A DNA stretch of 64,000 nt from Dichetophora obliterata (GCA_963920525.1 OY986438.1:78173560-78237559); one strand, 5' to 3'. Shown: positions 42,693-55,844, counted from the stretch's first letter. The notes: generated by a model from the sequence alone, not told the origin. Made by a program: numbers and translations.

Positions 42693-43760
42693 GTTGTAGT
42701 TCAAAGATTTGACTTAGTCGATGCATCGAAAGGAAGAGAAAACTATAAAGAATTATCGAAAATAAGGGATAGAAAGCAACAAGTAACCTTACGGCCGTAT
42801 TTTAGTTTATTCGTAGTCTTGAATGATGCATTTTTTATGACATCACTTTGAAAAAGCGTGGTTTTATCCAAATATTTCACATTTTAAACTTAAAATCTAT
42901 TTTATTTATTAATTATTATGAGAATTATTTTATTTTAATTTATAAAGGTTTACTATTATTATGACGTACGCTTGTATGAGAGGTTGTCGGAATTTTCAGT
43001 TTTTGTACTAATTTCCTAGCATCGAATGCATACCAAAGTTAAAAAATTATTTGAAAAATTTTAAGTCATTATACTCAATTTTTTGGAATTTAAGGAGATA
43101 TTAAAGTCACTTTGTATGGGAGGTAAACGTGGTATTTATAAGATTTTTATAAATTTCATACATAAAGTGCATATTAAGGGTTAAAGCTTATGTGCAAAAT
43201 TTAAAGTCATAAGATTTTTGTGAAATTCAAAGAGATTTTGCCGTTATGGTAAAGTCACTTTGTATATAAAATTTGTATGCATGTAAAATAAAGCAGTTAA
43301 TTTTTCTACCTCAATTTTACGCGAAAACATCGTTTGAACAAACGAAAAATATGAATATATATGAAGAATATATAATAATAATCGTGAGCGTAGAAATTTT
43401 CCAATATACAAGTTATGCATTTAACATAGTCGTTTTAATGACTTTTTTGTTAAGTGGCATCTTTTTCGCGTAACGATTTTAAAAGTTTATGTGGCAATAT
43501 ATTAAATGTCATTGACTTGGAGGATTTTCTATGAGGATAAAGCGCCAAACGAATTTTCTACCAACAATACAACAAAATAACAAAATAAAGCCGAGATTGA
43601 ATACATATTTCATTAAAAATGAATAACATAAGTACTTTTTATATAAATGTGTTAAAATCTTATATCTAATAATTTGTGAATTCGTAATAACGTGAGTTGA
43701 AAGCTAAAAACCAAGTGTGTTTGAGTTTGTTCTCAGAATTTCTACCGCAGTTAGTTAATA
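42693..43760. other. AT-rich non-coding stretch
   Basis: No gene recognised. CTTACGGCCGTATT at about 42788 matches the inverted end of the element at 44611-45577 and may be an isolated end. Confidence 0.3.
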
Positions 43761-44332
43761 GGTCTGTTTCCGTACTCTACACTGTGTAAGATTTGTGTAA
43801 CTTCTGGTAAGCTCGAACTGAGAGAGTAAAAATGAAATTTGAGAATATTAACAAAAGTACGGAAACAGCTTCTAGCAAGTTTCGAGCACAAAACAGCTGA
43901 TTCTGACAGCAGACGAGTCAAACGTATATAGCGCCAATTGAAATTGTTTGTGAAGTAAATTTTTTTAAGCTATAAAATCTTTAAAGCTATGTTTTAAGTT
44001 ATAAAATTACTTTAAATAATTTATTTATAGCTAAAAATTGGAAGATCAAAAGAAACTGCACTTTGTAAATTTATTTTTAGCAGCACAATTTGTGAATATT
44101 TGTGAAAAACATAAACAAACATTTGACATTTGCTTGTTCTTCTTGATGCTTCTTCTTATTGATGCTTGTTCTTAATTTACTCGAAGTCTTGAGTTCTAGC
44201 ACTCTCTGTGCACATTCTGTGCTCGAGAGAGCGATTTTATGCTTGTTCTTCTTCTCCCATTTCTTACACAAAAAGTACGGAAACAGAAAATAGCGACTCA
44301 CAAGTCACACAGTGTGAGTACGGAAACAGACC
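43761..44332. mobile_element. MITE, family 1 (GGTCTGTTTCCGTACTC ends), copy 1
   Basis: TA-flanked (43759-43760, 44333-44334). Terminal repeat GGTCTGTTTCCGTACTC is perfect on both ends, then ACACTGTGT further in. 572 bp, no protein. Two shorter relatives lie at 58793-58939 and 59311-59587. Confidence 0.85.
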
Positions 44333-44610
44333 TAATATTTCTACCGCAAATTGAAAGTTCCACCGAAGGCAGAAACCCTGAGAGTTTTACTGCTCATCGC
44401 CAGGTAGCGCTTTTTAAATTTATTTTTTCTGTTAATGTTGCTGCTGTCTGTGCCGTCTGTGCTGTTGAATGTATAAAAAAACAGTTTTAGCCATTCGATA
44501 GAATTTATCATATTTTAAATGTCAATTATGAAAAGTAAATTACATATTTAAACACTTATATTGCTATTTGGACGACAAGCTGTTGTAAGATATTTTTTTT
44601 ATGCACTAAC

Positions 44611-45577
44611 CCCCGTATTCATAAACCTGTTTTAGCGATAGTTATACAGTGAAAAACATTTTGCTATGCATAAACGTATATTATCATCAACGTTCTAAGA
44701 GTATTTTAACGATCGTTAAAATCATTCTGAACATCGTTCCTACTCGTTCCTCGTCGTTGTTTTGTTCAAAGGGGTTGATACTTGCTCTATACATTTTTCA
44801 GCGCTTTGGAAAAGGATCCTCTTCTTCCACTAAAGTGCAGATAATCAAAATATTGAACATGTCCATTGCTTTTATATTTTTGTTTACTTTTCACTTCACT
44901 TTTTTTTGCTTTTTTAATGCCTAACATAACTTGTCAAAATCAGCTATGGGTGTTGTTACGGTGGTCGTCATATTATCCCTGGTCATGACACTTTTTATTC
45001 TCTTTTTTCGTTTGATGAGTTGTGTGACGAAAGTATGCTATGCTGGTGGTCATATGATGCCTAAGCACCAGTACACTTTTTGCTACTTTTAGTATTTTTA
45101 CAACCGACGTGTTGCTATTAAGCATTCATGTTGCTTTCATACATTTTATACTAAAAGTGTACTATTTTCGTGCATAAACACAAATATTGTGAATAAGTTC
45201 ACAACGCAACACTGGTTTGATCCCATGATTTCATATTTTTGTCAAATCATTTGGTGACCGTGGTGGTAAAATTTACTCTCTTGCTCTCGCTCTCAAATTG
45301 TTAATATACATTGAAACAACAACAATGCATGACCATGATGAGCCTATGACCGCCACCGTAACAGGGCACTTTCTGGCGACAAAAAGTCTGTTTTTCGTCA
45401 AATTCTTTCGTTAAGCTGTCAGCTGATGAAGTGTTGCTTACTGTTTTTAAAAAATTCCCATATTGCTTAAAATGCTCTTAAAATACGTTTATGCAAAAAC
45501 AGCATTTTAAGGGATAGTTTGTGTTCTAACTAAAACAGTTTTTAACGAGTGCATAACAAATGTAATGAATACGGCCG
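44611..45577. mobile_element. Inverted-repeat element with CCGTATTCATAA ends
   Basis: Left CCCCGTATTCATAAACC and right, inverted, GGCCGTATTCATTACA. Further inward, TGCATAAACGTAT appears in both arms in inverse orientation, so the arms are long and worn (about 100 bp each). Target duplication unclear. It contains another inverted-repeat element. Confidence 0.55.
44951..45363. mobile_element. Nested inverted-repeat element (TGTTACGGTGG ends)
   Basis: TGTTACGGTGGTCGTCAT at 44953 is matched in inverse by TGTTACGGTGGCGGTCAT ending about 45363. No clear target duplication. It sits inside the element at 44611-45577, so it is younger. Confidence 0.6.
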
Positions 45578-46985
45578 TAAGTTTTTGAAAGTTACAAATT
45601 CTTAGCTATTTTTCTAAATACAAGGTAACTAAAACACATATAACTGCATTTCTAAACACAAAATTTTTTAAATAAAACTAACAGAACGTTGTCGTTAAAA
45701 TAACAAATTTGTATGACAATTTTAAAAAAGTTTAAAAATGTTAAAAAAAACAAAGACAATTGTCGTTAAATCGTGTTGAGTAAATCTTAAAACACCGTAG
45801 GCTTGGCAACTTGAGGCTTAACGAAAATTTTTTTGCTTAAACGTATTTTTTTACTCCTATGGTCAATTTTTCAGTGCGAGTTTAAACTCTAGTCAAATTA
45901 AACCGAGCTTTACTGACCAAAATTGGACGTTTAACATTGATATATTTACATCATATCAAAATTATAATTTGTTACATAATTAAAAGTTTTACAAAATACA
46001 CTATGTTCCATACCAAATGGACGAACTTCATTTTCGTCCAATTAATTTTACGAAAAAGTCAAAAGGAGGGCGTGGATCTAGAATGTGGTTCTAGAATAAA
46101 AATTCATATAAAAGCTAAACTTAATCACATCGCTCCACCCTAATGGGCATTCTAATTTAATAGACTTAAACGAACAAACATATTTATTTTTATGTAGCTT
46201 TGTAAGGGTTCAGCTTTAATATTTGCAAATTAAGAACTTTTACGTTATTTAACTACTTCTTTGTTTTCGAGACAGTAAATATTTCACAAATTATTAGATA
46301 CAGATCAAAATCTTTCTTAATTATTATAGCACGGAATACATGTTAATTTTAATTTTGTATTTGTTATTTGCTTTCCCCTAGAACGTAGGAAAGCCTTTGA
46401 ATTCTGAGCAGAAAACACTTTAGTGGAAAAAGGTGTATTTTCTATCGTAAGAAAGGTACATATGAAATAAATATTTTTAAAAAATTTTTTTTGACCTTAC
46501 ATCACTTTAGACCCATGAAAAATGGGATAGTTTATTTTTTAATTTTTATGAAAAATGTCATAATAACGAATTCATACATAATCATTACTGTTTTTTGTAA
46601 ATATAAAATGAATACTTTAATAAATTTCGATAAATATAAGGTTAAATCTAACATTTCGTTATTTCAAATTATTTACAACTTTTTTTGAAAAAGTATGTAA
46701 AAACAATTTTTATAATATAAATTAACAAAAATAAGATTAGGTCGAATTAATTCTTTTTTGTCCTGGCATTCTATATTGAATTCTATGAAAAAATATATAG
46801 CATTTTATACAACAAATCGCCTTACACGAAACTTCTTCTAAGCTTTTTGAAACGAAGTTCCTTTACGCAGCTCACGGGTAATGCGATTTGATAGAAAAAA
46901 TCACGTAACCGTGTGATTGCTGTGTGTATGCGTGAGAGTATCAAGCTGACTACAAACTAGCATACGAATAATATTGTATCTCGAA
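45578..46985. other. AT-rich non-coding stretch
   Basis: No gene or repeat structure recognised. Short frames (45937-46143, 46491-46688) have no known motif. Confidence 0.3.
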
Positions 46986-47690
46986 TAAAATTGCCACTAA
47001 GGTACTGAAATTTAGTATAGGGGTATGCACAATTATAACAATTTACGGTCAAGATAGAAGGCGTTATTCAAAAAAGTGCGTGGCAATATTAGAAAAATGC
47101 TGTAAATCGAACAATATTGACACTAGGATGCTGAAATTAGGTGAGGAAGTACGCCACAGTCAATAAAGTGGGCGTTATTGGACAAAAGAGCGTGGCAATA
47201 TAAGAAAAATACTGTGTCTCAGTTAATATTGAAACTAGGGTTCTGGAATTTTGTACAGGGGTAGGAATATTATTACAAATTACGGTCAAGAAAGTGAGCG
47301 TTATTGGACAAAAGGGCGTGGCAATATTAGAAAGACACTCTATCTCGAATAATACTGACACTAGGGTAATAAAATTCGTTACGTAGATGGTTAGAATTAT
47401 TACAAAACACTATGAAGAAAGTGGGCGGTAATAGACAAAGGGTGTATCACTTTTAGAAAAATACTGTATCTTAGTTAATATTGAAACTGGGGTATTGAAA
47501 TTTAGTACATGGGAAGGCTTACAAATTACGGTCAAGAAAGTGGGCGTTATATACAAAAGGGAGTGGCAATATCAGAAAACACTAATAATATAACAAAACA
47601 CGATCAAGAAAGTAGGTGGAATTTTTCAAAGGGCGTGTCACTATAAGAAAAACACCGTATCTCGAATATTGACGCTATGGTACAAAGATT
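46986..47690. repeat. Diverged tandem repeat of about 115-120 bp, about six units
   Basis: Repeated phrases are ACTAGGGT, GAAATTTAGTAC, TTACGGTCAAGAAAGTGGGCG, GGGCGTGGCAATATTAG and ATACTGTATCT. The units are 10-25% diverged and some are rearranged. A minus-strand frame (47137-47361) shows the repeat period. Confidence 0.8.
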
Positions 47691-47740
47691 CGTAACAAGA
47701 ATGGTCAAAATTATTATCATCATCTCTAAAAAGAAAGAAA

Positions 47741-48247
47741 TAAAAACTTTTTAACAAAAAAAAATTTTTAACAAAAAAACTTTTTAACAAAAAAAAAACA
47801 ACTTCAAAACCACTACAAAGTAAATAATTATTTTAAATTACTTATCACATTAATTATTTGGCAAATTTTTATATATTTTTTATATATTTAATATATATAT
47901 TATTAAATTGGAAATATTATTAACATAATTTTATTCTATTTTGTTTTATTCTTACAATTTTATTTCTTTACAAATAGAAAACCTTTAAAGCCGAAACGTT
48001 AATTTTATAAAAGTCTGATTATATTAACGCTGGCTTTAAAGTTTTTATATTCATAAAGAAACTAATATGTTTATGATAATAAAATAAAATAGAAAAAAAT
48101 TATAATTATAAGATTTCCAATTTAATAATATAAATAAATATACTACCGATTTTACTAAGAAGTAATGTGAAAAGTAATTTTAAATTATTGTTTACGTTGT
48201 AGTGGTTTTGAAGTTGGTTTTTTTTTTGTTGAAAAGTTTTTTGTTAA
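47741..48247. mobile_element. Hairpin element of about 510 bp
   Basis: Left AACTTCAAAACCACTACAAA (about 47800) pairs with right GTAGTGGTTTTGAAGTTG (about 48199-48216), and the outer poly-A/ACTTTTTAACAAAA pairs with GAAAAGTTTTTTGTT. An inner pair is formed by GGAAATATTATTAACATAAT (47912) and its inverse at about 48110. The whole unit can fold back. Likely a foldback MITE. Confidence 0.7.
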
Positions 48248-49265
48248 ATAAATTACATTTATAAGTGCACAGCGAAATTTTATGAAATCAAACTTTTAAA
48301 ATGGAATTTCGGGAAAAATAATTTCACCGAATGCTCCCGAAGAGCAGTTTTTCTTAAAATTTAATACAGAGTGCTAAAATTAATAATTCCAGGAATTAGA
48401 ATAGCTTTTTGAACACATTGATAAGCTCTAGTTTAAAATGTATATTATACTTATATATTTTAAAATCTCAAGGTATCAATTTGTAACTTAGTAAGAGTTG
48501 GCTAATTTCAAATCTGCACCCACATTTTTGTAATAAAAATGACGATCAAATATGGTGTCATAACCATATTCTTTGAATAAGGGGGTTTTTGGGTTTTGGG
48601 GCACTGAACTTTGAATAAGGGGGTTTTGGGGTAATTCAAATTTTGTGTCGAAGTTTAAAAATCCACAATCATAAATTCAGTATTACGACCAAACTTGCAA
48701 TATTTTATCTTTCAGTGTCAATTTTTCATTTTACGAATATTTTTAAAAAAATTTTAATGCACTGAAAAAATGCTTTAAATATAGACCTTAAACTCAAAAT
48801 CGGCGACCTTAGAAAACTTCTTACAATAATTGTTTAAATACAAGTACAATGGAGTTCCGAGTTTTTGGTCGCCATGTTAGATCCGCCATTTTAATTATAA
48901 GACTTTAACTGGAAATTCGAAAAGAACAACGCTATTAGTAATTTTCTAATTTATCTATTTTATTCCAATATCAAATTTAATATTTTTAACGTATTTTTAT
49001 TAATCAAACTTATTTTATATAATATTTTTGCTTAATTGCTTTTTTTCTTTAATATCATTCTTTAAAGTGACATTACACTTGGGGAAAAAACTGAATTTGA
49101 AACATTTATTCTTAAAACACTATGATATTTAGAGACTTGACATTTTTTTACATATACATAAAACAATATTCCAAAAAAGTATTTTTTTTAATGCATTTTA
49201 TTCTTTTTAAACGGCGTCAAAAAAGTTGCGGCTTTCAGCCGGGTCAAGATATTTTGTTCTCAATA
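48248..49265. other. AT-rich stretch with a short G-rich duplication
   Basis: TTTGAATAAGGGGGTTTT occurs twice (about 48573 and 48612) with ACTGAAC between. Nothing coding. Confidence 0.4.
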
Positions 49266-49491
49266 TATCGGAAAAATAATCAACTTGCATTTTAATAAGA
49301 GTGCTTGTCGCTGCATTCTATACTAGAATTATTAAGTTTGGTTACAATTCGCCCCCGCTACGGGGATCTAAAAGGATATTATTAAAAAGTCGCGCTAAAC
49401 TTTTGCTATTAGGCCAAACTTAATAGTTCTAGTATAGGTTGTAGCGACAAGTTCTCTTATTAATATGCACTTTGGTTTTTTGTTTCCGATA
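49266..49491. mobile_element. 226-bp hairpin MITE
   Basis: Ends TATCGGAAA / TTTCCGATA. The inner arms (TAATAAGAGTGCTTGTCGCT at 49293; inverse at about 49442-49463) continue to AATTATTAAGTTTGG / CCAAACTTAATAGTT. Loop of about 70 bp contains CGCCCCCGCTACGGGGATC. Confidence 0.75.
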
Positions 49492-50180
49492 AATGAGGAT
49501 TGGGGGGGATGGGGAATGATTTTAAAATATGTATTTGTAAAAAAATAAATATATGACCAGAAGTGAAAATTTGATCAATTAAAAATTTGTACTTATCAAA
49601 GAATGGAAAACACATATATACTCCTTTGTAAAACAAAGACGTATCTTGATTTTTATAAGTTTTGAGTTAAGTAACTTTAAAAGTAATACCGAAAGGTAGA
49701 ATTGATATTCTCATTAACGTGTAGAAAAGTATTAGAAGCTGTAAAAGTAATAGATGTGAAAGGTAGGAATGATATTCTTATTAACGTGTAGTGTCACGAG
49801 GTTTTCTGCTTTTTCTCAAATTGATCAAAATCGAGAAACGTGTTTGTGTTACTAAAGAGACGATATGTCAGTAAGAAAATCTATTTTCAAAATATTTTCT
49901 AAAGTGATGTAAGCCCTTAATGATGACGGTAACACAATTCTTGCCACCTTTTAAATTAATTTTTTTTCAATTTTCAAATACAATTATCATTTCAAATATT
50001 ATTAAAAAATAAATATATGAAGAAAATAATCAAATTATCATTTGAGATGTTGTAACTGAAACAGTATAACAAACACTTATGAACAAAAAAATGACTTATG
50101 GTTCCAAAAGGTTCAACTATTGTTATTGTAATGAACAATCTTTTAAGCATAGATTTAAAAATTTAATGATATTACTATAT
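49492..50180. other. AT-rich non-coding stretch
   Basis: No gene. GAAAGGTAGAATTGATATTC at about 49689 and GAAAGGTAGGAATGATATTC at about 49756 are a short direct repeat (with ATTAACGTGTAG after each). Confidence 0.4.
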
Positions 50181-50655
50181 AAAGAGGAAATCTTGCAACT
50201 CATTTTAAAAAAAATTGAACGATTTTTTTGTCATGAAACTTCTTGAGGTCAAAGTTAACATAGTTAGGTAGTGTGTTTATACATTTTCGTCGATGGTTTT
50301 TTTGTTTCTTAAGATTTGTGAAACTAGCAGTTTTGACTTTTTTTGCATATTCACAAAAGAGGAAATCTTGCAACTCATTTTAAAAAAACTGAACGATTTT
50401 TTGTCATGAAACTTTTTGAGGTCAAAGTTAACATAGTGAGGTAGTGTGTTCATACATTTTCGTCAATGGTTTTTTGTTTCTTAAGATCTGTGAAACTAGC
50501 AGTTTTGACTTTTTTTGCATATTCACAAAAGAGGAAATCTTGCAACTCATTTTAAAAAAAACTGAACGATTTTTTTGTCATGAAACTTTTTGAGGTCAAA
50601 GTTAACATAGTTAGGTTAAGATCTGTGAAACTAGCAGTTTTGACTTTTTTTAAAG
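50181..50655. repeat. 175-bp tandem repeat, two full units and one shortened
   Basis: AAAGAGGAAATCTTGCAACT begins at 50181, 50356 and 50528. Units are more than 95% alike by eye. The third has lost about 50 bp between GTTAGGT and TAAGATCTGTG. Confidence 0.9.
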
Positions 50656-52519
50656 AATTAAAAGTTTCTCCATATTAAGAAGTTGTGGTACAGTTATTTT
50701 TACCTAAGCCGTATGATGAAAATTGTGTTGCTTTTAGCTTTTAATCTTATTCAATCAGTGGTTCTATCTCATGTCTAATTTTTTTATATCTATGCAATTT
50801 TTTAGCATTTCTTTTAAATATTTTAAAATACTGTTTAATAACATTTGAGTAGAGTATTTATATTGTTTGCAGTATTTAAATATCATGAAATAATTGTAGA
50901 AAGTCGGTATATTGTCGCTGCGCCTACAAAAATGGATATGTGATTTTTGTACATTTTTTATTGCATATTTTTTTAACATTCATATATCTGCATTTGCCTT
51001 GTTTTTAGATCTCTTTTTGTTCAGAAGTGATCAAAACAGCTACGTAGTCAAAACAGCTACGTGGCAGTTGTTGAAATGCTCTAGTGAAAAGTTGCTGAAA
51101 AACACATAACCACAGATAATAAAATAGAAAGATGTGCCACCACCATACAAGCAAGTGGCACAGTAAAATTTGAATGTGGATTTATCATAAATCCACATAA
51201 AAGCTTTATGAGAGTCAACGAGCGAACGATTGAAAGCTTTTGAGAGCGAGAGAATATTGAAAAGCAATAGAAATGATATGTAAAGATTTGATGCACGAAA
51301 CATCTGAATAAACGATAAAGCTGCCAACAAAATGTAGCAGAATTTAATTAGATTTTACTTTAAAAATGTAGGCATTTTTTTACTAAACCACCCTACGAAC
51401 ATTATATAATTTAAAGCTATTATATTTTTTTGCATTATCTCTTTTCTTTTTGTTATATAATTTCAAGAATATAATATCATAAAGATAACATAATCTAGGT
51501 ATATTTTGTGTGTTGACGTGGTTTTTTTGCTGTTTTGCCACATGATATTTTTAGTGTTATATTATTGTAAGGGCGATTCCATCAGTTGAAGCTTAGCCGC
51601 GAATAATGTTGTTAGCAATATTTTTTAAGTTGTTGTTTTGCGGAAAATTTTTTTATTTAACTACTTTTATATATATTTATTATATTATTGCAAAAACATG
51701 CTTTTCTATATGAAAATTACTCAGAAATGCAATTTTCAATTGTTCTTATTTTACAACAAAAACATTCTGTTAATCATTTTTTGATTAAAAATTCAATATT
51801 CTCTGGCCTAACGCTACAGTTGAAACTATTTTTGGAAAGTGCTTTTATTAAAACTTTGATCAAAAAAATTTGAATTAAATATATTTAAAAATAGCGGATA
51901 TATTTGCATCGAAAGTCAAAGTTTTGATTTTCATGTCGTTGTTTCTCATTCTTTGGGAAGGATGTTTTATGAAAAAGTCGTTGTACCAAAAATTTCTGAA
52001 ATCCTACAGATATGTGAATGTTTTTGGTATTAAAATTACTGAAATTTTTTAAATTTAATTTGCGAAAAAATTTTTTCAAGAAAGATTTTCAAAATTTACG
52101 TAAGTGAAAATGGGTGGAATGAGCGTGATCAAAACTAAATATGTTACAATCTAATCTAGGATACACACAAAATGTGAACTCAAATTGAGCAAAGTCCGTT
52201 AAGCCATTTAGATTTGTATAAATGTTAATTAAACAAACAAACCAGAAAATAAGTTGTATTAATATGGACTTTATGTTAAATTGCAAGAGCATTATAGAAC
52301 GAATGCAATTCGAAAAGAATTGAAGAATTTTCAAAGATTTTTTCGATTTTTTTATGTTTTGAAAAATATGTCCCTTGTTATGATCCTATAACTTCAAAAG
52401 TATTTTTTCATTTAAGCTATCATTTGTATTGATCTAACGATTTTTGTATAAATTTTCAAATACTACATTTGTGAAAGAGTTTAAAAAATACGGTCAATAC
52501 TCAAAATTACCTCCTATAC
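50656..52519. other. AT-rich non-coding stretch
   Basis: No recognised gene. AGTCAAAACAGCTACGT is duplicated side by side at about 51030-51062. Short frames (50764-51330, 51688-52334) show no domain. Confidence 0.3.
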
Positions 52520-52920
52520 AGGCCAAATATGCGATATCGGATAGCTTTATAATTATATTTCAAAAAGCCTCAGAATTCGCTATTCGACCACAATTTACAA
52601 GTAGCGTTTCCCTGATAACATGTGATGGGCGTTGGGAAAGGGGCGTGGCACCGTCTACACCACTCAAATTTGCGATATCGAATTGCTTTGGAGTTATAGG
52701 CTGCATAGCCTCGGAATTCGGTATTCGACTATAATTTACACGTTTCACTGATAACATTTTATGGGCGTTACCCCTCCCACACAACTGAAATTTTTGATTT
52801 TGATTGCTTTGGAATTATAGGTGGCCGCACAGCCTCGGAATTCGGTACTCGACCACAATTTACTCGTGCCGTTTCACTGATAGCATGTTATGGGCGTTTG
52901 GCAACGGGGGCGTGGCAGCA
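52520..52920. repeat. Diverged tandem repeat of about 120-138 bp, three units
   Basis: GCGATATCGAATTGCTTTGG, CCTCGGAATTCGGTATTCGAC and TTTCACTGATAACAT-GGGCGTT recur three times. The GGGCGTGGCA phrase is shared with the repeats at 46986-47690. Confidence 0.8.
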
Positions 52921-54302
52921 ACACACAGTGTTTCAGTTAGTTATTTATACCAGCGCGAAGATTTCGTTGTTTTGTTTTGATTTATTTTTGACGTATCTTT
53001 GTTAACGTTATTTCTGTTATTTTACTCATTTCAAAAAGTTTACAGTGTTGCAAATCCTATTATAACGTAAAATTGCGGTTAAGGGATTTTTAAATTTAGC
53101 TAAAAACACTAAAAACATTGTTTGTAAACAAAATCTTTAGTTAAATGTATGATAATTGGGTTTTTAAAGTCTGAAGAATATGAACTCACCACGTGGACTC
53201 TGATGCAGGTAATTTTGAGTATTTTTACTACAACCGAAATACGTAAATATCCAACCTTAATATTTTCGTTGAAATATTTTTTTTTAACAACAAAGTAAAA
53301 ATAAAACCAATTTATATATCAAAGTCATATTTTTGCGCACTTTAATATGGGGGAAATGTTAAAAAGCTCTTTCACAAATGTAGTATTCAGAAAATGTCTA
53401 CAAAAAAAGTCGAAAAATTCTTCTAAAAAAATTCGTACCAACCTGGAAAAGTCTTAATGATTTTTTTTATCTAGAAAAAATACTCAATCGAACTAGCAAT
53501 GTCGTTTTCGTTGCGCAAAAGTTTTGCGCAAATTGTTAACACTGTTATTAATTTATTATTCACTTTTAAATAAAAAATACAATGAATAAAAAATTTTGCT
53601 ATTCACTACTATTTTATGAATAAAATGTTCGCTATTAATTTTTTTATTAATTTTTTATTATTAATATTTTATTCATTATAAATTTCGTATTCATTTCTTA
53701 TTTTTCATTCACTTTTGAATAATAAACAAAATGAAAAAAAATCTCGTTATTCATTTTTAAATAATGAACCAAATTAATAATAAATAAAAAATTAATAATG
53801 ATTTTAAAATTAATATTTAATAACACATGAATAGGCAATGAATAAAAAAATAATAATGCACAAAAATATAATTATTGAAACATTTTTAACTCTTTTTGAA
53901 TTGCATTCTTTGTAAATTACATTCATATGAATAAAAAAATAATTAATTATTCTGAATAATGAAAAAAAAATAATTGAAATTTATTACTAATCATTTTTTT
54001 AAAATTCAATGCGAATTAAAAATTTTATTTATAAACAATTTTGAATTCATTGGATGGATTTGTATGTCGTTATTCAGTTTTCCTTAAGATTCTGAATATA
54101 TATGCAGATTTTACTGCTCTGGCTGATAGTCAATCAAAGATAGTCAATATTAAAAGCAAGCAGTGAATAAGAAAAATCTGCTTCGCACAAAATAAGGAAA
54201 TCATAATGAAAATAATGCAAACAAACAAAAACATTTGTTGCTGTCAAGCAGAGATCACAACTGCTTATCTCCAACGACAACAACGGAAAAAATAATTACA
54301 AC
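52921..54302. other. AT-rich stretch with degenerate ATTCATT/GAATAAAAAAT repeats
   Basis: From about 53540 to 54010 the DNA is low-complexity, built from ATTCATTT and GAATAAAAAA words. No gene. Confidence 0.5.
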
Positions 54303-55290
54303 CAGTGTTGCCATGAAAAAAAATTTTACAGCGTAACTTTTGCACTCTGCTCGTCGGATTTCTCGTCGGATTTGTGAAACTCTGAAAACAAGAACTAAGA
54401 AATTTTCAGTCGCATTTTACAACAAAGAAGACAAATAAAATATTGCATTTTATAAGATGTATGACGTACATTTAAGGTTTATTTATTTAAATAAATCACA
54501 TTTTTTTCAAAAGTCAATTCAATAATCATTATAAATATAGAAAATATGTTATAATGATTACATTCTTAAAGTATTTTTGAACACACAAACGGAGAGTAAA
54601 AATCAAATTAAATACATTTTTAGCAACACAGTTTGGTTTAATGTAGATCTCTTAAATCGGTAAAAATTAAATACATAGAGCTATAATACATAATTTTCAA
54701 TTTTAACTCTATAAATGTAAAGCTTCTGCTTCAAGTAAATTAACAAAAAAATGTTGTTATTTTAAGCCAGCAAAAACTACAAAAAAATTAGATTATAGAG
54801 AAAAAAAAAATATAAAAAAATATAATTTTTTCGGAGTCATATATACATTGCTTTATTAAATTTTTTTATCAATTCTTTATCAACTTCAAGACTAAAACAG
54901 TTAAAAAATTTCATACGCAGATAATCTTTTGTATGCATAGTTCCTTCCATTGTATCTAACTCTAATCTTTTGTGAACTTTAGTTTTATTAATATTTATTT
55001 GACTAAAAGTTCGCTCAACATTAGCTGAGGAATTCGGTAAGCTCAACAATTCAAAAATACATTTTCCCATTATTGGAAATGAAGAAGTTTTAAAGTTGCC
55101 ATCAATTTTATTATACTAATTTTTTTCTTTTCATATATATATGTATATAAAAGTATATGCAAAATCGGACGCCGGATCTACTTTTTCTGAAATCGTAACA
55201 TTTTGAAGAATTTTGGTCAAATATCGGAACGTCGGATTCAAGTATTAAAATCGTAACATATCCGATATATCGGACCATGTGGCAACGCTG
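54303..55290 (-). mobile_element. hAT-derived non-autonomous element (copy B)
   Basis: A perfect 8-bp target duplication ATTACAAC (54295-54302, 55291-55298). Ends CAGTGTTGCCATG and, inverted, CAGCGTTGCCACATGG. 988 bp. Contains only the C-terminal end of a hAT transposase. Confidence 0.9.
54837..55070 (-). pseudogene. hAT transposase C-terminal dimerisation domain (copy B)
   Basis: A 77-residue frame: LLSLPNSSANVERTFSQINI and NKTKVHKRLELDTMEGTMHT fit the hAT dimerisation pattern (L-x-x-P-x-S-S-A-x-x-E-R-x-F-S then an R-x-x-L-x-x-x-T-x-x-x-x-M stretch). The upstream catalytic part is deleted; a stop precedes the Met. It retains more residues of the motif than copy A. Confidence 0.85.
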
Positions 55291-55298
55291 ATTACAAC

Positions 55299-55844
55299 AT
55301 TAAATTTCACGACTCCCGCTAGCTATGAAAAACCATGCAGTGGTGATCTATGCTGTGAAGCATTGTGGAGTGAAGAGTGAAAGAGCATTGCAGAGAGAAT
55401 GTGCAAGCAAGGACTGGAAACTTTTCTCTCAAGAAATCTTTTTCATCGCGCTCACAAAAGCTTACTTATTGACCTGAAAAAAAATATTTGTTACTTTTTA
55501 ATGTTCTACGTGGCACATCTTTATATTATATAATCTTTGACATAACCCTTTTTTTAGGCACAGCGACAATATTACTCTTTTATTAGTCTTATCTCAATTT
55601 CGTTGCTAATGAAGAAAATAGTACAAAAAATATAAAAGAGCTTTTAAAAAGCTTTTTAGTTATTAAGGTATGTTAGTATCGAGATTTTTTCTGTTAAGTA
55701 TCCTATTACAGAGAAATGTTGTTAACATAATTATGTTGCTAACAGACCTCTGTTAAGTTTTTTTTCGCCGGATGCTGCATTTCGCCGGATGCATACAAGT
55801 TTTGCATAAGCGTACTGCACAGTTAAATTTTTCGTATTTACATA
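55299..55844. other. Non-coding stretch
   Basis: No gene. CGCCGGATGCTGCATTTCGC at about 55768 (CGCCGGATGC twice) echoes GCAGCATCCGGCG at about 37036, so a dispersed repeat may be involved. Confidence 0.35.
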
